A DNA stretch of 64,000 bases, from contig JABRWF010000003.1 of the NCBI GenBank assembly GCA_018343915.1, positions 4,030,001 through 4,094,000 on the forward strand, in the 5' to 3' direction. The position numbers and the translations under genes are program-made. Shown here one piece after another: positions 47,109 to 59,700 of the stretch (its first letter is position 1; each line of letters starts with the position of its first letter). The notes under the pieces were generated by a model. It was not told where the DNA came from. It saw only the letters and a list, made by a program, of their open reading frames with translations, and did not search any database. Source of the stretch: Agroathelia rolfsii (taxonomy: Eukaryota; Basidiomycota; Agaricomycetes; Amylocorticiales; Amylocorticiaceae).

Positions 47109-47496
47109 TAATCTTAATATTGTACTTTAGGCGTGCGCTCGATAGCGATGATGGAATGTATGCAAGGAACTTGAAGTGGAATAATGAAAAAGTCCGTCCA
47201 AATGCTGTATAGTAGGTCGAAGTCAGAGAAGAAATCAGGCCAGGATCATGCAGGCCAGCAGAAATAGACACGAGTAGATCTAGGAGATGGGGATAGGGAA
47301 GAGATAAGTTGACCAGTGAGGGAGTGTGTGAAGTAGCAGTGCACAGGTCAATGGCGTCCCACGCGACTGCCTCCAGGCCTCGTCGGACTCCGGATGACCT
47401 CAGCCACTCCTCAGCCACACGCGCCACCCCCACATCGTCAGCCACAGTCAATATATTATATTTGTATCAATTACTATAGTACCGTGACCTTTTCTT
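47109..47496 (-). other. Gap with an unassigned minus-strand open frame
   Basis: Between the NYN start and the helicase stop. A minus-strand frame (47086-47451) from an ATG reads MTVADDVGVARVAEEWLRSS, then AVAWDAIDLCTATSHTPSLV and LPYPHLLDLLVSISAG. It looks protein-like and could be the true N-terminus of the NYN protein. I could not find a donor whose phase joins the NYN frame without a stop, so it is left open. If it is not coding, this is the NYN promoter, only 46 nt from the helicase stop at its far end. Confidence 0.35.
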
Positions 47497-50400
47497 CTAT
47501 CCCAGTCTATCAAGATCGACCTTCATCTCCGCAGACCAAGCTCGTTGTTCGAATGCTCGCAGAAATGCATACCCCTTCAAAGTGCCTTGGTCTGCTAAAA
47601 CCCTCACTGATGGCTGAAGAACCGCTTGGGACGTTATAATCAAGCATAGTGTCTTTGCGCGACTAATGGCCACATTCAGCCGTGGTCGGTCCAGGAGAAA
47701 CTTGAGGGTCTGTGTTGAAGAAACAGAAGACCTCGGCAGTGAGAAAAGGCAGATGACAAAGGCTGCCTCAGATCCTACAAATAAATTGATCTTAGTATAG
47801 ATGGAAGAAATGTTAAGAAACAAGACAAGCCTTGGAGTCTCTCCACAGTATCAATAGTCACTCCTTTCACAGGCTCTTCCGTCAATGTGAGACTGCCGAG
47901 TTGCTCGTTTAGGTCTGCAGCAAAAGCCAATCCCACGGCCTCCTTGACGGCTTGGCGTTGTATCCTGTGAGGCGTGGCAACAAAGATTGTATCATCCGTG
48001 CACTGTCGGATGGCATACACTAGGGCCGCAGCTACTGCAGCCTCGCCGCGCACATGAGTCTCGTACCCAATCTGATCAGCGTATCGCGACACGGTACGAA
48101 GTCGAACAAGGGCTAATGATACGTTATTCGGGATATTGATGTCCTCGTATGTTTCATCAGATGCTCGAATCTGCGTTCGTGGGGGCGGACGAAGTACGGT
48201 CTGATGTCTCCGCAACATAACATTTGAAAGAGCTACCAGATACTCGAGTACCTGCCTGCGCACATGATCTCTACCATCCACATCATCCAGGATATTTTTT
48301 AGCGTTGTGAACTGCATAGCTACCTGCCGTGTCTGCGATTTCTGCGCCTTGAACGGCTTTGAGTAAATAAGGGAAACGAATTCGCCCAGATCGGGATTTA
48401 ACCTGACGATGCTTTTGTCAGTTCCAATCGTAATTTCGGAAGTTCTGAGCTAACCTGAAGTTTTCTGTCAGTTGTACTATTGTAGATTCCTGCGATAGCC
48501 CTGACGATTCAGTACTGAACGAAATGTTCTCAGAATACAGTTCAGCGTCATCACGGTAGGCGTGCCATCTTGACATGACGCAGTCCAGTATGCTTCCAAA
48601 TAGGCAAGACTCTAATTTCGGGTATTGGCGACTCAGAATCGGTGCTAGTTGTTCAGAATCTCCTGCAATCACGATTTTCCCATTAGGGCCTATGCAGCGC
48701 AACGCAAGAGCGGCAGTCCCCACGGCTAACTGTCCAGACTCGTCGATCACGACACAGTCCACTTCGAAAGGTGCACGTTTACCGAAGGAGTGTAGCTATT
48801 GGTAGAGTATAGTTGCATGGGCTTAGGATATCTTTAAAATTATAATAATTACTTTACCTGATAAACAGTTCCAAGGTAGATATACGACATGTCAGAGCGT
48901 ATATTAGGCAAGGCATGGGTTACACCCTGCTGAACATGTTCAACTTGTAGACGGCGGAGCCATGATTGAGGTACATCATAATGCCTGCGGTAACAGTTTA
49001 TCAGGTACAAGAGTTTTGCCTTCGCAGCTTCGATAGCGGCATGCGTCATCGCAGTTAGGAAGATGATGAACTGTTTTGGCTCGCCCAAGCGGCTCTGTAC
49101 ATCGAAAAACCGTAGAATAGACAATGCGATGGTGTACGTTTTCCCGGTACCTATAATGTGTAAAAAATTGATAATAAATTGAACTCGAGTCGCCCACCTG
49201 GAGGACCCCAACATACGGTTAACGGTTTTGTCAGAATAAGTTTTGCACACTTTCTTTGGGACGTCTTGAAAATCAAGGAACCAGCTGCCTCTGCATCAAG
49301 CTGAGATAATTGATTGAAGAGGGACTGTATCGCACGCTCCTCCTTCAATATTCTTTTTGTAATTTCTGCATTTTCTTGTCGCACAACAGAGAAGGATTTG
49401 GGGTTTTCCAAAAGGCGTATAAAAGGTACATCCTCGCCGACGCTAACCCGCAAGTCCATCTCTAGTAATGTAGACAAAATCTTGGTGGTATTGAAGTCAA
49501 CCAAACGAGGCGAGAGGCGATACATACGCCCTTCTACAGGCTGAACATCGAAACTTCCCCAGGTATTGATGATTACCCGAGTTTCGTTCTGGAATGCCGA
49601 TACATCTCTTACATCTGCAAGGAGGATCTTTTGTTGAACGAGCGGATGTTGTTCGAACCACTTGGCCTTTGTGTACCTATTCAGCGAAATGAAAAGAGAT
49701 GTTATACCAATGTCGTCGAAAAAGCATTCAGGGGGTATCGAGAGGTCCCCATTTTGATCCTCGACGAGAAGCCAGTTGAAGTAAACTCTATCGCTACTGG
49801 GCAGATCTAGGTTCCCAGATGATAGAATAAAGTGATGCTCGGTCGGAGACAAGCCTCCGCCAGGATTGGAGGATCGGTATTTTAGAACGGGTGAGTCTAC
49901 ACATCCATCTAATCGTGCCTTCCAAAGATCATTAAGTTTGGCCAAGACTTCAAACTATCATCGAACACGAAATGAGAATGTTTCATGGGATTAGTAATAT
50001 CATTCAACATACCTGCTGCATAAGGAATAACTTAGAAAGGTAGGGGTTGTGACAGATTTCCAGGAGGTCGGCAGATAATACACGAGCATCGTTGACGAGC
50101 AAGGGCGTTGATCCAGGATAGCTAGCCTGATAGTCACCTAGGATGGTGCGCAGCTTCATCAAAACACCATCCAAGCACTGATTCTTGTACGCAAGAATCT
50201 TGTTTAGCTCTAATTCAGTCTGATGTCGATATGCTGTGAAGACTTCTTCCTCGGTTGGGCAGGGCCTAATCCCAGGTAGAAGAACGCCGATACAGCTCGC
50301 TAGCTCCAAGTAGCCGGGGATAGGCAATGCAAGCTGTCTTTCCACTTCCGATAGGATGACCACTACCTTCGGCAGCTGGCCTATTTCGGTGGAGCGAGAA

Positions 50401-52266
50401 TAATCCGTCCTCTTTCCCTGACGTACTTTGAGATATTCAACATGCTCTTTGATACGTCCACGGAGGATATCAGCAGTTCCATTCGTGGGAAGACCAAGAC
50501 GCTCGGCGCATATTTGTAATTCAGATTTGCTTCGACCACCTCGTCGGCCTAAGAAGTCCAGCAGAGCACCCGAAAGCACTACGGGTTGGAAAGATGTAGC
50601 TAGCAAAGAGGCACCTTCACAGAGTGCGCCTATACAGAGTTTAATCTGTGATGTTGCTTCTTCGTTATCTGGATCCGTGATGAGTGCAGTATGGATGAGG
50701 TGGCTTTGCAGGGCCGCGTGTTCGGCCTGGGTCCCCACATAAAACTGAGTCCCCATCGGCCTCACCCCAGGTGATTGTAAGTCGAGAATTGATCTAATAA
50801 GATCCGCAAGTGCAGGCACGAGCTGTTCTGTCGTCCCGTATTTGGGCGGTGCTGTAGCAAACTCAGCTATGCTTGAAAAGATGGAGATGTAAAAGTAGCC
50901 GACTTCCTGGGAAGCAGGATCCTGAATAACAGAGCATATGATAGCAATATCTTCGGACCTGGGGCAAGTCATATTTCTCTGCTTGATTACCTAGTGCTTT
51001 TTTTTAGTTTCAACGTATAACTATACAGTAAACATTCTTACCTGAACGGAGCGCGTGCGTGCAGCCTCAATCAAAGGGCTCTTGTGATCAGAGATAGAGA
51101 GAAGACGCTTAACGCTACGCATGGTCTGAGGCATTGAACGTTGCAAGTATTCCATCTTCCGTTTAGAGCTGACGGTTTCATGAAGATCTTCTAAATCGGA
51201 TATTTGTCCAGGTCTTGGGTCATCGTCACGATGTGCATGGCCAAGCATTTTGTGAAGAACCTCCGCGGAGTCGAAGGATATATTAGGCATTACACCTAGC
51301 GTACCTTCTGCAAACGTTTTCTCTCGACAAATCGAGCGAAATGGACAAGTGGAACACAGAGGATTGAAGTACCAATCTACCTCATCGCGAGACAGCGAAA
51401 GGACGTCTGTTATCCTTTTGAAGATGAAAGAAGCCAGAGTTTCACGCAGAATCGACCTCGGTACTGTCTTGATGTCGTTGAATGAGGGAGACGCATCGTG
51501 AGCACTAGTGGATGGAGGCAACCAGATCCCAATTGATGTGGCCGGAGAGTAGCCAGGAAAGTCGAGCAGATGCTCCAAGCATAGAGTATAGAAATATATT
51601 TGAATATGATGAGAAGTCTTGAATAAAATAATTAGCAAAGGCAAGTATCTCTACAAGCCGCTGACTCGGACCTTCGCCTCTCTAGATGCTTTAGCGTCTA
51701 TCACTCTCCATGTGACGTTACCATCGTTAGATCTCCATATTTCGATCAAGTCCGGTTTGGCCAATCCAAACTTCACGCTTGAAGAGCCGTACTTCTCAAA
51801 GATTGCATCAAATGCCCTTTGAGGGGGCCAAAAAGTAACCCCTGCTACGAAGAAATGCTCCCAGTCCCCGACTCGTTCATCTATAGTTTATGATCTTTCA
51901 GAGCAAGTTCCCGACAATATTCATATACCAGCCATTGTAGTACCTGCTGATATCATCCCTACAATCTCAGGTCCATCAAGCGGAGGAGAATACACCGTTA
52001 TAAGAAGATTGTTGACATCCAGCCAAGTGAAAAGCTTGAAGTCATTCCTTATGACGCCTCAGTACATCTGTCAAAGTAATACTTACTATGCTCTCCCATT
52101 CTAACCCGCGCTTGAACCGGGCTTTGGCTAGTTCTGCAACTTGATTTACTTCTGGTGCATCTTCTGAAGTAGATTTAGGTGTCCCATGATAAACTTGATA
52201 AATGTACAAATCGCAATTGAAATGTTGGTAGGTTGCTAGATTAGTGGCAGAAACAGATTTGCTCAT
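47497..52266 (-). CDS. Cas4/RecB-like Fe-S nuclease fused to SF1 helicase
   Basis: A single protein with a nuclease half and a helicase half, as in Dna2. The ATG at 52266 gives MSKSVSATNLATYQHFNCDL; the SAT-x-L...C18 start is that of TM0106/Cas4-type nucleases. The PD-(D/E)XK site is KPDLIEIWR plus TWRVIDAKAS, followed by the QhXXY motif in HHIQIYFYTL. The other three cluster cysteines are in LCSTCPFRSIC (C-x2-C-x5-C), so a 4Fe-4S cluster is expected. The helicase half has motif I GPPG-TGKTYTIA (intron between), VDCVVIDESGQLAVGTAALA (motif II DESG), GKIVIAGDSEQLAPI (motif III), GVTIDTVERLQG (motif V region) and RPRLNVAISRAKTLCLII (motif VI). The role is probably DNA repair, replication or RNA/DNA end processing; the partner is unknown. 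It is not the housekeeping Dna2 by wording. Confidence 0.86.
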
Positions 52267-52659
52267 GTTTCCGGAAAGAAAGCAAGAGATGAAGTGTAAA
52301 ATTCAAGTTTTAGACAAGGATGATCACTTGGACTTGGGGTATTCAAGGTCGCATCGTTGTTGCATTTACGGGAATAATGTGGCAATTCAAGGTCTAAACG
52401 GCTAAGCCCCAGCTCACGTGATGCAGGACATGTATACGATATTCGTTCAATCCTACTCTATAGATTTATTACCCATTACAGCTATCAAGCATATGTACAT
52501 ATATATAGACCAAATAAAGAAGCAAGACTTTTACAACAATGAGATTAGAGAGAGGGAAAAAGGAAATGGTAGCCAACGACAATATTACTATAGCCGTTAG
52601 AGCAACTCACTCAAACAGGTGTTACCCTGATAGTGACCATGATATATTGAAAGTCCAAT
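52267..52659. promoter_or_regulatory. Intergenic region, promoter of the nuclease-helicase gene
   Basis: 393 nt between the TRK stop and the nuclease-helicase start. Around 52490-52570 it is AT-rich and purine-rich. No gene was found. Confidence 0.5.
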
Positions 52660-55600
52660 TCATGATGAAATATGGTCTGCAGTATTGTCTGGAGAACGCT
52701 CTGAGTAGAAGATAATAGACCGTCCCGGCTGTAATGGGCCTTCGGTAGTCTCAGGTGTTGAAGTAGACTCTGGTGATGGCTCTTCAGATCTCTTGAACTC
52801 GAAAGGCAGCATGACAGCGCGGTCGATGGCCACAGGAAGACCTCTATGTCTTCCACGCAGCATGACCAAGCATATTATGAGCTTTGATAGCGGACGAAGA
52901 GCACCAGAAAAGGAATAATTTTGCTAGTATAATGTCAGCGAGGCTAGGATAACAACAGATGGGAAGTACCTACATTGGGTAATCCTAAGCTAAGCCCCAC
53001 CGTTCCATAGGCCGATACAATCTCAAACACTTCACCCAAGTCAAATCCAAGTTATATGGAAGAGGAAAGAACCTACTTATGGTGAAAATATTGAACCATG
53101 ATGCGTTCCCGGTATCTTCGAGGTTGTCACGCTAAGGCGCTGGATAAGTCGTGATTACTTGTTTAGGGCAACAGAGTGTACGTACCTCAATAATGCAAAC
53201 TAGGAACAATGCAAGGCCAAGCCACCACATATCTATAAACATCGGTCAGTCATTGCTATAGAATGTTTGAATAACAGAACCTACCAAAAGCTAGTTGTTT
53301 TCTGACGTGCATGGTCAAATATCGACTCCAGATATGGATGCGCGAGCCAGATGGGTGAAACATTTCTTCGTCATCATCGTCATCATCATTTTCTTGAAAC
53401 ACTCCCAAGGATCGTTCCTCATAGACGTTGGTAGATCGAACACTAAGGACGTGTAAATCGAAATAACAAGCATTATTTCTTCAAAAGCTTACCTCATTGC
53501 GATGGGATCTAATTGCCGAATGAATGAGTCGTGTGCAGTGCAAAAAGTAGTATGACCAACATACATATGCTCACATACATCATGATCAGGTACAACACCC
53601 TACGCGTGATGGTTAATGCCAACCCACTTAAGAGCGCGTCAGATAACATACTTAACGGCGGGGGCCAGAGCTGAGAGGGTAACTGTCGCGAATCCAGCAG
53701 CCCGTACGGCAGTGGCCTGCAGTAAGCCGATCACGAATCTTGTTCCCAGAGGAACAACTTCAACAGCTGGATTTCCAATGTCCAGTACCATGAAGAAGAA
53801 CCAGTCGGTACAGCTGAAATGCTCGAAATTAGTTGTATACAAAGAGAGACATTGACAAACACACTTGAGAATCACGAGCACTGTAAACAAAAACCATGTC
53901 TGATGGGAGGGAAAGAGATAGACGAAACATCGGCGAGGGTGATCGAGAAGAAAATGAAGGGTTTCATTAAGTCTCGATCTTCGTGGGACACATTTAGTAA
54001 TAATCCAGCTAAAGGAAATTTAGAATGGGGGGATGGGCAATGTTAGAAGGCAGCCGCTTACATGAGGAATCGCAGACTTGAATTATGTAGGATTGACTAA
54101 ATCGATATTAATAAAATACGAAACATTGAGCATCACTCACAATACTGGCTGAAAAAAAAACAGCGTCTTAGCATCACTGAAGAAAACCAAAACAAGAACT
54201 CACAAATGCTGTGTTTCCAGCCAAGATCAGAAAGGCCATAAGAATAATCATGGGGTAGGCCTTCTGGAAAGGAACCATCGACTGGTCCACGAGTGAGGTG
54301 CCAGTGTTTGTATATGCAGACACGATTTGGTAGATAGAGAACCTGAGATGATTCTTAGGGGTAGTCGCGACAGTAGTTGTTTGAACGAACCATGCTGGTG
54401 GTACATATCTATAAAGTTGAGGAGGTTCAAAGTCTGACCTCCACCTCGGCATTGACATGTACGGCGCTATGATTACAAAGCAAAACAAATGGATACCAAT
54501 ATGATACTAAAAAAGCGAAGATGAGTTCAAACACCCAAGTGAATGTAATATTAAGCATGTACTGACCCCAGCAACAATCCAAAGGAGTGCATTAAGAGCA
54601 CGATATTCGACCCCTCCAATCTCTTCCAGTTGCTCGTTTGTAAGAAGAGGAAACGAAGAATTCCTCCCTACGATTGCATCAAAGGAAATGTATGGGACAG
54701 ATCTTGGATCTTCGCGATAGGAGGCCATGGTTGGCATCCGAGGCATAGTCATTGTCCTTGTTAGCCTGCGTTCGAGTTGTGGAAACAATCTTCCAAACAG
54801 ATCACGCAATATTGCAAAGGGCATTGGAAACCCTCCAAAGTCTGAGTGTTTGGCTCTGGCCGATATGTTGGTTCTGTTTGTTGGATATCTTGCGAAAGAA
54901 GACGTCCTCTCTCTGCGAAAGTTTGATCCTACGTGCAATCAGGATTAGGTCACTGGTATAGGTGGCAAAGATGATGCGCACGCCTTTCATCGGGTTCATG
55001 GACACGTGTGCTACTCTGAGTCCGAGTACGACTTCTTATGGTCGTTAAGGGCGGACGAGTTTCTGTTCGTGCAAATTCGATTGTTTGAGTGCGACTAAAG
55101 CGCCGTGTATTTTCCGGAGACCCTGCTGATCGAGCTACACCTAGATAACATGCAAATCAGTTTAACCTTTAAACCAGGAGGGGATGATCACGGACCAGAA
55201 AGGGAGTTTCTTCTTTCAAACTTATTCAGACGATTTTGATGAACCCCATCAGCTTGACGATTCTCGGGGTTTCGTTCCTCGGTTTGGAAATTCTCTGTAG
55301 CTTGTCCAGAGGGGATTGTTTGTAGGGGTGTCGCAGTTATGATGTTGGAAGTTTCTGGTTTTGTTTGGCCCAGCCACGGCTCCTGATGCAACGGCATTGG
55401 TGTACTCATGGGCGACTGACTAATCCAGCCGTTTGGATCGACTAATTGTGGGGTTGCATCCATTCTACGGATCATGTTGGGATGAAGCCCCTTGAACACA
55501 GAGTCTCGCTTCTGCTTTGGTGGCTTCTCTTGAAAACCAGGCTCGTTGAATAGGGGGACAGGTTCCTCAGACCGCCTCTGGAATATATTTTTGATTTGCC

Positions 55601-56210
55601 GCAGCAGCCCTTTGTGCCCTTGTTCAGTATTGGATTGGTTTCTCTCCAGAGTCCGTTGTCTGCGTATTTCGGCTCTCTTCAGCGTCTCGGCCTCAATCAG
55701 ATACTCGAACTTTTTGGCAAAATAGTGTCTGGTGTATCCACAAGTGATTAGTGCAGGAGTTAATCGGAGTAAACGTAGTAGAGCACAAGCCTTCGAATTA
55801 ACACCATGAACCAAGAGACGAACACCTAGATCAAGAAGCACGTCAAAACAAACAATTAAAAATAATGAACTAATAGCACGTACTGGACTACCAAGACACA
55901 TCTGAATGAACAGGATAGCCTGCTGCCATCCAGTTAACATGCTCAGGTTGATCGTCGCCAAACCGCAAACAGTCATAGCGCTAACAGAATTGAAGAGGGC
56001 GTCCGTGTAGGTGACAGGGTATTTGCCATTGCTCGCATAGAATATAGCAGAGAATATCAAGGGTGTGAGTGTACTATTAAAGCAGTTAGTATGCGCAAAA
56101 CCAAAAGGGCATCGACGCAGGTCTTACAAGAAAAGTAGATGCACGCGATAAAAGTTGAGATGGCTCCTGAGGGACTTCCAGGTGACCGAAGAAAGGATAC
56201 CACTCAGCAT
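52660..56210 (-). CDS. TRK1: TRK-type potassium transporter
   Basis: High-affinity K+ uptake protein of the plasma membrane (TrkH/TRK family). The ATG at 56210 gives MLSGILSSVTWKSLRSHLNF, then YRVHLLFFTLTPLIFSAIFY across an intron. All four pore loops can be seen: DALFNSVSAMTVCGLATINL, YTNTGTSLVDQSMVPFQKAY, LLQATAVRAAGFATVTLSAL and FEIVSAYGTVGLSLG. The long hydrophilic loop between the first and second pore units (RQRTLERNQSNTEQGHKGLL to RPNLY-type disordered sequence) is usual for fungal Trk. An acidic run (ENDDDDDDEEMF) lies in the last cytoplasmic loop. The C-terminus is CLVMLRGRHRGLPVAIDRAV MLPFEF, a family signature, ending DNTADHISS. Many introns. Confidence 0.93.
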
Positions 56211-56768
56211 GGAAATGGATCCAGAGAGAGGATAGTGGAGTCGAGAGTGATGTCACGGTGTCCAGTATCCGCACAAATAGTGGCCGTCGGATGGTGCACA
56301 AGTTATTACGGTCACAACGGCAAGAGGGCACTGGCAGAACGTCAAGAGAGGGAGCTCGGACACGAATGATGATGTTGTCATAATCAATATAATAATAAGT
56401 GTAAGGGGAAAAAATACCATTCAAACGTAATCTTACATAAGCGCATATCTAATGGAAGCATAATACCTCTCAATGGTTGGCAGTGTACAATTGCAATGAG
56501 CAGTAAGAGTGAACAGTATGGTAAGCGTGAGGCTCGAAAAAGGAAAGATAGTGAGCAATATAAAATGCAGCGACGAAGCAGAAGGTGATGGGAGGAAAAG
56601 GGGCATCAAAACGCATATACGCCTCAGGAAAGAAGAAAAAAATAATAAATGATATGCAAAAAGGGGTCATAAAAGAGCGGAATGGACGATCAACAACGCC
56701 AACAAAATATTAATGCAAGGATGAGGTCAAAAGGAAAAAGAAAAAAAGAAAAAAACGACAGGAATTGT
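56211..56768. promoter_or_regulatory. Intergenic region, TRK promoter and eIF4G 3' end
   Basis: 558 nt. Near 56728-56756 there is an A/G-rich run (T/C-rich on the transcribed strand), likely eIF4G 3' UTR. A non-ATG-adjacent frame crossing 56390 was judged non-coding. Confidence 0.5.
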
Positions 56769-59700
56769 CTAAGAGAGTAGAGCCATTAGCTTGTCCGAAT
56801 CGTCCATGCATTTCGATACAAGCTTAGTCTTCTTCTCCTCATCACTGACCAGAGGCGTGCCCTTGACCATGATAGCCATCAGTTCAAACGCCTTTGGCAC
56901 ATCGATCGCTATATCGCTCAGGATCTCAACCGTCGGTGTCAATCCCTCCTCGATTGCCGATTCCGAGCACAAGTTCTTGTTTGTGATATGCTCGAAAAGA
57001 TCGGCCACTAGTTGCGCATCGTCTATCTTGCGCTCGACGGCAACGGTCACAAGTTTATCAATCAATCGGAAATGGTGCTCAGCTGGTAGCGCAGTGAAAT
57101 AGGCCTCGGCTTCCTCCAAGTTGCGAATGGCAAAGAACTCCTTGACGTCTTCCTCGATTTTCTTCTTTGCATCGGCTTCAGACATGGACGTTGGTGCGGC
57201 GTTCTCCTCTTCTTCGGAAGGCGGCTCGGATGCAGTAGCGAGAGGCTTATCGTCCAAAGCTTTGGTACGAGGAAGAAGGTTGAGCTTCCTGCGCTGTGGT
57301 GGTTCTGTAGGCTATATTATCCAGTTAGTTGACACCCCAAAATCAGCATTGTGGGAAACATACCTTGGCCGCTTCGGGTTCGGCACTATCCGCGTGCTGT
57401 GTGAGAGCAGAGAACATGTTGATACTACTCTGCCTCGAGAGTGATTGAGTACCACTCTTAGCATCCCCCTTTTTACCACCAGCGAAGATGCTACTTGGTC
57501 CGAACGTCATAGCATTTGACTTGCTAATCTTGCCGAAGTTGCTGAGATCACCAACCCTGCTGGGACGGGCAGGGCCGGATCCCGCAGTTGTCCAGCCGTT
57601 GGGGTCAACTTGCGAGCTCTCACCACGGTCATGCCCACGACGCGAACTGGTGCGAGACATCGTCGTGTTGCGTTGCAAGGCTTCGGAAGAAGCGGCCTTC
57701 TCCTTGGCAGCCTAAGAAAACGATGAAATAAGAATCCAAACTTCTCAGGAGTGGAGCACGCGAAACAAGACTTACAGCTTCATGTACTTGAGCAATAGTA
57801 GTAGGCGCCGCGACCTGGTTACGAGCTACCCACTTACGCTCACGCAGCTCAAGCACATCCTAGAAAGTATTTGGGATTAATATCCGTATCTTAAATAGAA
57901 ATGAAAGACCTACAAGTAACATAAACTGCATACGAGAGCTGACCTTAGCACCTGGCTTGGTCATGTCTCGGATGCGAGAGAAGTAGATATCCATGTGATT
58001 GCGAGCCTTGGGCGTATCCAGCTGAGGACCGACAGTCGTCAGTAGTTTGCAGAGCGACTCGATGTCATCTTCCTCGGGGTTTTCGACGTTGCCAAGCAGC
58101 TTCTTGATACACTCATGCATGATACGCTCTGTAAGCATCGAAAGCTTGAAAAGCTCTCCTATGAACTTGACCAGACCTAGACCCTGACGCTTGGCCTTTT
58201 GAGCGGCGTAGTACTCGTCTGAGTATAGTGCGCTCTCGCCACTGGCAGTAGCCTCCTTCTGAGCAGCTTCGTCCTGTCCCTGCTTGGACGCAGCAGCAGC
58301 AGCAGCGGCCTCTCTGACGCTCCATCCACGCTCGAAGTCCTCCTGGCACCGGTTGAGAAGATACTTGCGGAACAGTTGACCGCCAGCAATAGGTTTGCCC
58401 TCTGCATTCTGGATCCCTTCGTCTTGCACTCGAGGGCTGATCTGCTCCATCATCTTACGGCATAGACGAGCATACATCTCCGACCAGGCAGCCTCATCTG
58501 TTGCCTTCTCGAAGACGAGACGAATGACCTGAATGAGCGTTTGTCCATTCTTCTCCTTCTCGGACTTGTTGGCCCAATCGATGATTTGATCAGAGAGCGA
58601 GTCGAACTTCTCCATCGTCAGCTTGTTCAACAAAGCCTTGACCTTCTTATCGACAACTTCAGGCGACTCCGTATCCGCAGAAGGTTTTTTCGATGCACCC
58701 GAGGCGACCCAGCGATTCTCGGAAACTTGCAAAGGCGCTACAGGCTCCAAGGGAAGGTTGTTAGCTCCAACGGCGGACGACTGAGTGGAAGGGAACGCAG
58801 CAGAACTGTGCTGAGCATGAGATGACTTGTGAGGTTCGCGCTGGGTGCCACGCTTGCTGCGAGTCCGTCCAGAACCCGAGCCGCCTTGGCTGGTGGTCCT
58901 GGTCATAGGCAACGCCCGATTGAAAGACGCGGGGGAGCCGCTGATCGATGCAGCTCGGTTACTCATCTGGAAACGGTCATCGCTCGTAAGTTTGGCACCA
59001 GTGGGAGCACCAAAGTTGCCCATCGAAAATTGGTTTCCTTTGCCACCAAACCCACTACCGCTGATACCGAGGCCAACAGAGTTTTGGCGGGTCATGCCTG
59101 GTGGCAACGGTGCGTTGGATGATTGCCTGTGCCGTCCAGATCCACCGCGTGTTATGTTGAACGTCTGGTCGGCAGGTTCCAAGCCAATGGCATCGAGAGG
59201 AGGCAGCATATCTGGCTTCTCCTTGCAAATCGACATAAACTGGAGTAGGAAATCACGATCATAGCTTAATACATCGACCAGACATTAGTATAAATAATTT
59301 TGTCACGATAGATTAGAACAAAAAAATTTACCGGAATTTGCCGTTCTTGGCATTTGTGTTATCAATACTGGGACTCAAGATTCCCGTAGGGTATTTGATG
59401 CTGTCCAGGTCTTCGATAATCCTAGCAGTAGCCAGAGCAGATGGAAGTGGTGCAGGGACGTCTGTCTTGTTCTTAGTGTAAGAAAGATCAAGAGGGCCGG
59501 GTCGACGACGAGGCATATCCAGAGGAGAAGAACTAGTATCAATCCGTAGACCATCTTTGGTATCCTTGGATTTGTCGGAAACAGAAGCACTGAGATCAGT
59601 GGGCGCTTCGACCACTTCACCCTCTTCAGGCTCAGAGGTGGTGGTGGCGGCGGCAGCAGCAGCCTTAGCCTCCTCTTCAGCGGCAGCGGTTTTGGCTTTC

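Noticed and set aside
56211..56424. Alternative N-terminus for the TRK transporter from a frame starting MNGIFSPYTYYYID
   Set aside because: That frame does not join the conserved NFYRVHLL segment; the ATG at 56210 reads into it without an intron.
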